Source of the DNA: SZUA-87 sp041687805
Lineage (GTDB): Bacteria; Actinomycetota; Acidimicrobiia; Acidimicrobiales; Aldehydirespiratoraceae
Assembly: GCA_041687805.1 (NCBI GenBank)
Contig: JBDNJK010000055.1
Coordinates: 1 to 12,713 of the forward strand
Direction of reading: 5' to 3'
DNA: 12,713 nt
The position numbers and the translations under genes are program-made. Below the pieces are notes generated by a model. That model saw nothing but the letters and a program-made list of their open reading frames with translations, was not told the DNA's origin and made no database searches. Within the stretch, counting starts at the first letter, position 1. Every line of letters begins with the position of its first letter. Shown one piece after another: positions 6,935-12,713 of this stretch.

Positions 6935-7870
6935 ATGACGGCCTCACTCACGCCGCCGGCCCCGGACGTGCAGCCGGAGAGACCTGACGATGCCCATACC
7001 TCCGTAGCCACTATTGCATTCGAGCGGGCCGCCGAGAAAGCGGCATCGCGTCGCGGCTTCGTCATGGCGCTCCCCGCCTACGCCTACCTCATCATGTTCT
7101 TCATCGTGCCGCTCGTGATCGTGGTGGTGTACTCGTTCGCCACGAGAAATCGTTTCGGCGGGACAGATTTGTCTGGCTGGAATTTGGAGGCTTACAGAAA
7201 GCTGAGCAATCCGATCGTCAGAAGCATCCTGGTTCGTTCGGTTTGGCTGGCTCTCATCACCACCGTCGTTTGTCTCGTCGCGGCCTACCCGTTCGCATAT
7301 TTCCTCGCGACAAGAAAACCGGCGATCCGCAACATCCTGCTTGTTTTCGTGATGATCCCTTTTTGGTCCAACTTTTTGGTGCGAACGTATGCTTGGCGGG
7401 TGTTGTTGGGCAGCGGTGGCCCGGTCTCACGATTGACAGACTCGCTCGGAATGGGTGAGACCCGACTTCTCTTCACCCCGAGCGCGGTGTTGATTGGTCT
7501 CGTCTACGGATATCTGCCGTTTATGATCCTGCCGCTTTACGCCGCCATCGAGCGAATCGATATGGGCCTCGTGGAGGCCGCTCGCGACCTCTACGCGTCG
7601 AGTTGGCAGTCGTTCCGGCGGGTCCTTCTCCCACTGTCGATGCCCGGCGTGATCGCGGGTTCGATTCTCACCTTCGTTCCCAGTCTGGGAGCGTTCGTCA
7701 CTCCCGAGATCCTTGGTGGTGCGAAGACCACGCTATTGGGTAGCTACATCGTCACCCAGTTCCTCACGGCGAGAAACTGGCCCTTTGGAGCAGCGCTGTC
7801 CACGGTGCTGATGGTCGTGATGCTCGGCTTCACCATTATCTACTTCCGAAAGGGAGGTCGCACGCTGTGA
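6935..7870 (+). CDS. potB: Spermidine/putrescine ABC transporter permease, PotB-like
   Basis: This inner-membrane permease has 311 residues and about six predicted hydrophobic segments (roughly 44-68, 100-124, 131-150, 183-206, 236-258 and 285-304). The cytoplasmic EAA loop that docks on the ATPase is present at 214-238 (EAARDLYASSWQSF through LLPLSMPG). The IPFWSNFLVRTYAW segment (141-154) is characteristic of PotB-type proteins. The N-terminus carries about 40 residues of polar, proline-rich sequence before the first membrane segment, making it longer than E. coli PotB (about 275). ATG 6935 lies one base after the potA stop with only a weak AGG upstream, so translation is probably coupled. 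A shorter start at the methionine at residue 44 would fall at the edge of the first membrane segment and is less likely. The stop overlaps the potC start by 4 nt. Confidence 0.92.
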   Translation: MTASLTPPAPDVQPERPDDAHTSVATIAFERAAEKAASRRGFVMALPAYAYLIMFFIVPLVIVVVYSFATRNRFGGTDLSGWNLEAYRKLSNPIVRSILVRSVWLALITTVVCLVAAYPFAYFLATRKPAIRNILLVFVMIPFWSNFLVRTYAWRVLLGSGGPVSRLTDSLGMGETRLLFTPSAVLIGLVYGYLPFMILPLYAAIERIDMGLVEAARDLYASSWQSFRRVLLPLSMPGVIAGSILTFVPSLGAFVTPEILGGAKTTLLGSYIVTQFLTARNWPFGAALSTVLMVVMLGFTIIYFRKGGRTL

Positions 7871-8736
7871 GCACCACCGCTCAGCCGCGAGGCACAGCTC
7901 GAGCTTTGCTCACCGCCAATGCCGCGATTATCTACGCGTTCTTCTATCTTCCGATTCTCGTACTTGTCTTCTTCTCCTTCAGCAACAGCAGGAACGTAGG
8001 CAGATGGGGGGGATTTACCCTCCATTGGTATGGAGATTTCGCCAACAATCATCCTCTCCAGAACGCTCTTAAGATCTCTCTCAAGGTCGCGCTGATATCA
8101 ACCGTAATTTCGGTGATCCTCGGCACCATGGCAGCGCTTGCCCTCGAAAGGGCAAAGTTCCGGAGCCAACGGATTTTCGATGCGTTGCTCTATCTCCCGA
8201 TCATCATTCCGGATGTCACGATGGCCGTGATGCTGCTGATTTTTTTCTCGCAGTTCTTCAACGCGTTGGACGTAATGTTTGGTATTCAGATGACGAAGGG
8301 CATCGGCACCATTGTCATCAGCCACGTGGCATTCAACATCAGCTTCGTGTCGGTGGTGGTCAGGGCGCGGCTTGCCGGTATGGATGAGGGACTTGAGGAA
8401 GCCGCTCTCGACCTTTATGCGAGTCGTTGGAAATCATTTCGATATGTCACGCTTCCTCTCATCGCCCCTGGAGTAGCGGGCGGAGGTTTGCTGGCACTCA
8501 CGATGTCGCTCGACGATGTCGTGATCACCCAATTCGTATCCGGACCTGGTAGCACCACCTTGCCGGTCTATGTATTCGGACTGATTCGAAAGGGCGTGAC
8601 CCCTCTCATTAACTCCGTATCCGTGGTGATCCTTGCCGCGTCCATCTTGCTAGTGGCGCTGTCTCTGATCGTTCAGAGAGCCAGCGGCGGCCGAGATGGC
8701 GGGGCCGTCGACAGCTTCGTCGACGTATCCCAGTGA
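7867..8736 (+). CDS. potC: Spermidine/putrescine ABC transporter permease, PotC-like
   Basis: This second permease subunit has 289 residues and would pair with PotB. The first hydrophobic segment is at about 16-38 (ending FFSFSNS, a PotC hallmark). Others follow at about 70-93, 106-130, 146-168, 200-222 and 247-270. The EAA docking loop is at 178-202 (EEAALDLYASRWKSF through PLIAPG), and SLDDVVITQFVSGPGSTTLPVYVF matches the conserved PotC C-terminal region. The start is GTG 7867, overlapping the potB stop (GTGA) with a good GGAGG (7853-7857) 9 nt upstream. The C-terminal tail after residue 270 is glycine- and aspartate-rich and unremarkable. Unusually, the gene that follows is not the binding protein but a flavoprotein, 18 bp downstream. 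Confidence 0.92.
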   Translation: MSTTAQPRGTARALLTANAAIIYAFFYLPILVLVFFSFSNSRNVGRWGGFTLHWYGDFANNHPLQNALKISLKVALISTVISVILGTMAALALERAKFRSQRIFDALLYLPIIIPDVTMAVMLLIFFSQFFNALDVMFGIQMTKGIGTIVISHVAFNISFVSVVVRARLAGMDEGLEEAALDLYASRWKSFRYVTLPLIAPGVAGGGLLALTMSLDDVVITQFVSGPGSTTLPVYVFGLIRKGVTPLINSVSVVILAASILLVALSLIVQRASGGRDGGAVDSFVDVSQ

Positions 8737-8754
8737 CCGTATGAGGACCTGGCC

Positions 8755-11238
8755 ATGACAGATCAACCCGAAATCGCAGCCACCGCCAACAATCGTGGCG
8801 CACCGTTTCCCAAGTCGGCAAGGGTGGTGATCATCGGCGGTGGCATCGTCGGATGCAGTGTCGCCTATCACCTCACCGAACTTGGATGGTCAGATGTGGT
8901 GCTGCTCGAACGGCATCAGCTCACCGGCGGCACAACTTGGCATGCGGCTGGGCTTGTCGGCACGCTGCGCGCCACTCACAACATGACTTCGTTGGCCAAG
9001 TACAGCGGCGATCTCTACTCGCGGCTGGAATCCGAAATGGGTTTCCCGACCGGATTCAAGCGGACCGGATCGATCGCGGTGGCCGACAACGCCGAGCGCC
9101 TCGAAGAACTCACCCGCTCGGTCGACATGGCACATTGTTTCGACGTTGAGGCCAACGTGGTTTCAGTCGATGAGCTAGCGGCGTACTGGCCGCTGATGAA
9201 TGCCGACGACATCATTGGCGGCGTTCACGTTCCGGCCGATGGCCAGACCAGCCCGGTCGACACCACCATGGCGTTGGCCAAGGCGGCCAAGCAGGGTGGT
9301 GCACGCATCATCGAGGGTGTTCGGGTACAACGGATTCTCACCCGCGATCGCAAGGCTGTCGGGGTCGAGACCACCCGCGGCAACATTGACGCCGAGTTCG
9401 TGGTCAATTGCGCAGGTTTGTGGGGCCGGCGGCTGGCCGCCGACGTGGGCGCGGCGGTACCACTCAATGGCTGCGAGCACTTCTACATCGTGACCGAGCC
9501 GGTCGATGGTCTCACGCCTGGACTGCCGACGTTGCGTGATCCTGGCAACTGCATCTACATCAAAGAAGATGCTGGGCGTCTGCTTGTCGGAGCTTTCGAG
9601 CCGATCGCCAAGCCGCTCGACGAGCGTGACCTCCCCGACGAGCCATTCCTTCACCTCGACGACGACTGGGATCATTTGGCTCCCGTGATCGAGTCGGCCA
9701 TTCACCGCATGCCGATTCTCGGTGAGGTCGGCATCCGATTGTTCTTCAACGGGCCCGAATCGTTCACACCCGACGACCGTTACCTACTCGGCCCCACACC
9801 GGAGCTCGACAATCACTATGTTGCGGTGGGATTCAACTCTGTCGGCATTCAATCGGCTGGCGGCGCGGGCTTGGTGTTGGCGCAGTGGATGACCGAGGGT
9901 CGGCCACCCATGGATCTCTGGGATGTCGATGTCCGCAGAGTCCGTCCGTTCCAGGCCAACGAAAAATATGTGTTCGATCGTTCACGCGAGACTCTCGGGC
10001 TGCTTTACCAAATGCACTGGCCGTACCGTCAAGTGGAATCCGCACGTCAGATTCGTCGCTCGGCGATCCACGACAAGCTGGTGGCGGCAGGCGCATGTAT
10101 GGGTGAGATGATCGGTTGGGAACGGCCCAACTGGTATGCCCGAGACGGGGCCACGGCCGAATATCAATACAGCTACGGTCGCCAAAACTGGTTCGAGTTC
10201 ACCGCTGCGGAGTGCCGAGCCGTCCGCAACGAAGTCGGCCTGTTCGACCAATCGTCATTTTCGAAGTTCATGGTTCAAGGTCCAGACTCGATGAGGGTTC
10301 TCAACCGCATATGCGCCAACGACATCGACGTGCAGCATGGTCGAACCGTCTACACCCAGTGGCTCAACGAGCAGGGTGGAATCGAATCGGATCTCACAGT
10401 CACTCGGTGGGAAGACGATGTCTACATGGTGGTGACGGGCGTCGTCAGCCAAACCCGCGATCTCGATTGGTTGAGGCGCCAGATCACCAACGAGGATCGG
10501 GTTGTGGTCACCGACGTGACCTCGGGATGGACAATGCTCGGGTTGATGGGTCCCAACTCTCGCGCTTTGCTTCAGTCGCTTACCAACGCCGACATGAGCA
10601 ACGAATCTTTTCGGTTCGGTGACCATCGCGAGATTGAACTCGCGTATGCCAGAGTCCGAGCCCAGCGGCTCACCTATGTCGGAGAGCTCGGCTGGGAGAT
10701 TTTTGTTCCCACCGAATTCGCGGCCCACGTCTACGAGCAAATTGTGGAGGCCGGCGTCGAACACGGGTTGGTACATGCCGGCTACCACGCCATGGACAGT
10801 CTCAGACTCGAGAAGGGATATCGCCACTTCGGACACGACATAACTGATGCCGACAGTCCGCTGGAGGCAGGTCTCTCGTTCGCTGTTGCTTGGGACAAGC
10901 CCGGAGGGTTCATTGGCCGTGACGCTTTGTTGGCGCAGCGTGAGGCTGGGCTCGATCGCCGGCTGGTTCAGTTCAAGCTCGATGACCCCGAACCCCTTAC
11001 CTACCACGACCATCCGATATTGAGAAACGGCTTGCGAGTCGGCTTCACATCCTCAGGCAACTATGGCCACACCCTTGGGGCAGCGGTGTCGATGGGTTAT
11101 GTCAATCACGAAACTGGCTTCGACCGGGCCGAGTTGATCAACGCAGATTTCCGACTCGTCGTCAACGGCCAAGAAGTGTCTGCCACCGCCTCCTATAGGG
11201 CGCTCCATGAACCCACCAACCCTCACACCAAGGCATGA
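8755..11238 (+). CDS. Dimethylglycine/sarcosine dehydrogenase-like flavoprotein with GcvT tetrahydrofolate domain
   Basis: This 827-residue two-module protein is as long as dimethylglycine oxidase/dehydrogenase (about 830-860). The N-terminal DAO module has a dinucleotide loop (VVIIGGGIVG, 24-33) and GGTTWHAAGL (58-67). H63 aligns with the histidine that carries covalent FAD in dimethylglycine and sarcosine dehydrogenases. H242 and Y268 sit where that family has its catalytic His/Tyr pair (tentative alignment). A linker domain (about 370-430) precedes a GcvT-like aminomethyltransferase module (about 475-820) with NEQGGIESDLTV, whose D546 corresponds to the conserved folate-site acid. Further GcvT-type segments are MDSLRLEKGYRHFGHDIT and the final SxxGNYGHTLGAAVSMGYV region. 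Expected chemistry: oxidative N-demethylation of a secondary or tertiary amine, passing the one-carbon unit to tetrahydrofolate in the cytoplasm. GAGGA lies 7 nt before the ATG. Its place between potC and potD suggests it acts on the imported substrate, a point that is inferred. Confidence 0.92.
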   Translation: MTDQPEIAATANNRGAPFPKSARVVIIGGGIVGCSVAYHLTELGWSDVVLLERHQLTGGTTWHAAGLVGTLRATHNMTSLAKYSGDLYSRLESEMGFPTGFKRTGSIAVADNAERLEELTRSVDMAHCFDVEANVVSVDELAAYWPLMNADDIIGGVHVPADGQTSPVDTTMALAKAAKQGGARIIEGVRVQRILTRDRKAVGVETTRGNIDAEFVVNCAGLWGRRLAADVGAAVPLNGCEHFYIVTEPVDGLTPGLPTLRDPGNCIYIKEDAGRLLVGAFEPIAKPLDERDLPDEPFLHLDDDWDHLAPVIESAIHRMPILGEVGIRLFFNGPESFTPDDRYLLGPTPELDNHYVAVGFNSVGIQSAGGAGLVLAQWMTEGRPPMDLWDVDVRRVRPFQANEKYVFDRSRETLGLLYQMHWPYRQVESARQIRRSAIHDKLVAAGACMGEMIGWERPNWYARDGATAEYQYSYGRQNWFEFTAAECRAVRNEVGLFDQSSFSKFMVQGPDSMRVLNRICANDIDVQHGRTVYTQWLNEQGGIESDLTVTRWEDDVYMVVTGVVSQTRDLDWLRRQITNEDRVVVTDVTSGWTMLGLMGPNSRALLQSLTNADMSNESFRFGDHREIELAYARVRAQRLTYVGELGWEIFVPTEFAAHVYEQIVEAGVEHGLVHAGYHAMDSLRLEKGYRHFGHDITDADSPLEAGLSFAVAWDKPGGFIGRDALLAQREAGLDRRLVQFKLDDPEPLTYHDHPILRNGLRVGFTSSGNYGHTLGAAVSMGYVNHETGFDRAELINADFRLVVNGQEVSATASYRALHEPTNPHTKA

Positions 11239-11278
11239 CATGTCTGCGTTACACCAAATTCGATACACCAACGTTCGC

Positions 11279-11303
11279 GGGACGAACAGATCTTGTTCGT
11301 CCC
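11279..11303 (+). promoter_or_regulatory. Perfect 10-bp stem-loop/palindrome upstream of potD
   Basis: GGGACGAACA (11279-11288) and TGTTCGTCCC (11294-11303) are exact reverse complements around a GATCT loop. The hairpin stands in the 104-bp gap between the flavoprotein stop and the potD start. No T-run follows, so a classical intrinsic terminator is unlikely. It could be an mRNA-stabilising or processing element giving extra binding-protein mRNA, a weak attenuator, or a DNA operator. CGAAC (11283-11287) can instead pair with GTTCG at 11273-11277. The rest of the gap holds two TACACCAA direct repeats (11250-11257 and 11264-11271). Confidence 0.6.
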
Positions 11304-11342
11304 TGACCCATCCCCCGAAATGACCCGACTAAAGGAGACCCG

Positions 11343-12452
11343 ATGAATACAAGACACTTGTGGCGGCTGCTCGCTGTTGCACTCACGTTCACCCTTGTCG
11401 CTGGCGCGTGTGGCGACAGCGGCGATTCTGCCAGCGGACCCGCTGATTGCACGGTCGATCAGACCGACGGCAATCTTGCGATCTACAACTGGGCTGAGTA
11501 CATCGACCAGGAGGAGCTTGATGCCTTCGCCGCGCAATACGGCATTGGAGTCACCATGGACACCTACGACTCCAATGAAGCGATGCAACCGATTATTTCT
11601 GCCGGCAACTCGGGTTACGACCTCATTGTCCCATCGGACTACATGGTCACGATTCTGTCTGCTTCCGGAGCGCTCCAGCCGCTCAACAAGAGTGCCATCC
11701 CTAACTTCTCGAATCTGTTGGCCGAGTTCGCGGATCCCGTCTACGACCCAGGCAACACCTACACCGCTCCATATCAGTGGGGTACCACCGGCATCGCGGT
11801 TAATACCGCTGTCATCGGCACCGACTTCCCGAGGACGTGGGGCCTGATCTTCGATCCGGCGCTGGCCGACCAGTACAAGGGCAAGATCACGCTCCTGAAC
11901 GACCCCCGCGAGACCATGGGTGCGGCCCTCAAGTACCTCGGCTACTCGCTGAACTCCACTGACCAGAGCCAACTCGATGAGGCGCAAGCCTTGGTGTCCG
12001 CGGCGCGGGGCGACCTTGCGGCGTTCGACACGGACCAGGCCGACGAACTGCTCACCAGCGGGGAAACTGTCATTGCCCACGGCTACTCCGGCGACATGTT
12101 CGTCCAGTTCCTCGAAGCCGACGAGCCGTCTGACTTCGTGTATTTCGTACCCAAGGAGGGTGGAGCAAGGTGGGTCGACACGATGGGAATTCCCTTTGAC
12201 GCACCTCACGCATGCACGGCGCACACGTTCATCAATTGGCTCCTGTCGGCCGAACACGGAGCTGCTCTGTCGAATTGGAATTATTACGCGACCCCCAATG
12301 AGGCCGCCATCCCCGGGCTCGATGAAGACTTGCAAGCGTTCATCACCGACCCCAGCGTCGTGACCAGTGGTCCGGACTCGCTCGAGCAATACCACGACAC
12401 GGGCGATTTCGAGGTCAACTACTCCGATGCGTTCGTAAACGCGAAGGGCTGA
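11343..12452 (+). CDS. potD: Spermidine/putrescine-binding lipoprotein
   Basis: This 369-residue extracytoplasmic binding protein captures the polyamine and delivers it to PotBC. A basic start (MNTRHLWR), a hydrophobic stretch and a lipobox-like VAGAC with C23 as the lipidated cysteine are followed by a Gly/Asp/Ser linker, typical of actinobacterial lipoproteins. The mature part opens with NLAIYNWAEYI and keeps pocket positions of the PotD/PotF family: W50, E52 and Y53, S98-D99-Y100, D187 and E190 (NDPRE), and W277 with D279 (KEGGARWVDTMGIP). In GYSGDMF (247-253), Y248 replaces the tryptophan of PotF while D251 matches its GD aspartate. An AAAGGAG Shine-Dalgarno lies 5 nt before the ATG, one of the best in the operon. 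A hairpin-bearing gap precedes it and a terminator-like hairpin follows, suggesting partly separate expression. Exact ligand (putrescine, spermidine or another diamine) is unproven. Confidence 0.93.
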   Translation: MNTRHLWRLLAVALTFTLVAGACGDSGDSASGPADCTVDQTDGNLAIYNWAEYIDQEELDAFAAQYGIGVTMDTYDSNEAMQPIISAGNSGYDLIVPSDYMVTILSASGALQPLNKSAIPNFSNLLAEFADPVYDPGNTYTAPYQWGTTGIAVNTAVIGTDFPRTWGLIFDPALADQYKGKITLLNDPRETMGAALKYLGYSLNSTDQSQLDEAQALVSAARGDLAAFDTDQADELLTSGETVIAHGYSGDMFVQFLEADEPSDFVYFVPKEGGARWVDTMGIPFDAPHACTAHTFINWLLSAEHGAALSNWNYYATPNEAAIPGLDEDLQAFITDPSVVTSGPDSLEQYHDTGDFEVNYSDAFVNAKG

Positions 12453-12474
12453 ATCTCAAGGGTCCCCTCCGACT

Positions 12475-12505
12475 GTTCATCCGTCGCGCAAGTCGACGGG
12501 TGAAC
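12475..12505 (+). terminator. Terminator-like hairpin after potD
   Basis: GTTCATCCGTCG (12475-12486) pairs with CGACGGGTGAAC (12494-12505) over 12 bp with one G-U wobble around a 7-nt loop. It can extend by T12474-G12506 (wobble) and C12473-G12507. It starts about 20 nt after the potD stop, the right place for an end-of-operon signal. No U-tract follows, as is often true of actinobacterial terminators, so termination is inferred from position and stem strength. Confidence 0.55.
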
Positions 12506-12533
12506 GGACGCTGGTCGGGAGCAGAACTGAGAC

Positions 12534-12713
12534 ATGGATGAACGGATGACAGGGCCGCCGGTCAGTGAGTTTTGGTACGCGTTGCAGCCGCAGAACGACG
12601 ACATCGTGCGCTTCGCTGAGGTCCACGTCGACCCCTATGCCGTGGGCGACATCTGGCTGGTTCGTGGCGCGGAATTGGCGCTGGCGGTCGACACCGGTAG
12701 CGGGGTCGTGCCC
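12534..12713 (+). CDS. Probable metallo-beta-lactamase-fold hydrolase, N-terminal fragment
   Basis: The frame is open from ATG 12534 to the right edge (60 residues visible). The end of the visible part, VGDIWLVRGAELALAVDTGSGVVP with D53-T54-G55, has the shape of the first beta-sandwich strands of metallo-beta-lactamase-fold proteins (a short strand, a turn, then a hydrophobic strand ending in DTG). The metal-binding HxHxDH motif would lie just beyond the window, so the assignment is tentative and catalytic competence cannot be judged. The start is uncertain: no good ribosome-binding site lies at the usual distance from ATG 12534 (GGGAGC is 11 nt away), and ATG 12546 is an in-frame alternative. 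The gene follows the potD hairpin by about 30 nt. Any link with polyamine use is open. Confidence 0.5.
   Translation, partial: MDERMTGPPVSEFWYALQPQNDDIVRFAEVHVDPYAVGDIWLVRGAELALAVDTGSGVVP

Noticed and set aside
10255..11013. Minus-strand open frame of 252 codons inside the GcvT module
   Set aside because: It is antisense to conserved GcvT sequence, and the translation shows no domain.
11223..12395. Long minus-strand open frame (390 codons) opposite potD
   Set aside because: It is a mirror of potD codon usage, rich in Arg, Val and Gly, with no recognisable domain, and the sense gene has clear PotD/PotF pocket residues and a lipobox.
1..12713. Search for CRISPR repeats, tRNA/rRNA genes, transposases, phage genes and defence genes
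   Set aside because: No regularly spaced repeats, cloverleaf-like segments, IS ends or defence-type proteins were found by eye. Coding occupancy is nearly complete with metabolic genes.

Overview
The window (12.7 kb, moderately high GC, GTG and TTG starts besides ATG, a Cys-lipoprotein signal followed by a Gly/Asp/Ser-rich linker, tightly packed genes) looks like chromosomal DNA of an actinobacterium. A free-living Acidimicrobiia-type lineage is my best guess, but no rRNA or tRNA gene is present to prove it. No mobile element, CRISPR array, tRNA or rRNA was seen.

Layout. Minus-strand arm (1-3849): a PatD-like aminobutyraldehyde dehydrogenase, then two tandem paralogous FAD-dependent amine/amino-acid oxidases of the DadA/PuuB type. 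The second oxidase runs off the left edge. A 189-bp divergent intergenic region (3850-4038) carries dyad-symmetric candidate operators. Plus-strand arm (4039-12452): a class III PLP aminotransferase of the putrescine/omega-amino-acid:pyruvate type, an Lrp/AsnC regulator, the three membrane-associated components of a spermidine/putrescine ABC importer (potA, potB, potC), an 827-residue dimethylglycine/sarcosine dehydrogenase-like flavoprotein with a GcvT folate domain, and the lipoprotein substrate-binding protein potD after a hairpin-containing gap. A strong hairpin follows potD, and a truncated, probably metallo-beta-lactamase-fold gene begins at 12534.

How the genes work together (inference from families and context). 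PotABCD imports a polyamine such as putrescine or spermidine. The aminotransferase moves a terminal amino group to pyruvate, giving an aminoaldehyde, and the PatD-like dehydrogenase oxidises this to the omega-amino acid (4-aminobutyrate from putrescine). The PuuB-like oxidases may deaminate related or gamma-glutamylated amines. The GcvT-type flavoprotein suggests that N-methylated amines are also handled, with the one-carbon unit passed to tetrahydrofolate. The Lrp/AsnC protein is the probable local regulator. No gamma-glutamylputrescine synthetase, GABA aminotransferase or succinate-semialdehyde dehydrogenase is visible.

The single families are familiar. The less ordinary points are the folate-linked oxidase between potC and potD, a four-cysteine cluster in the aminotransferase, the twin oxidases, and several strong RNA hairpins, two of which have competing alternative pairings.
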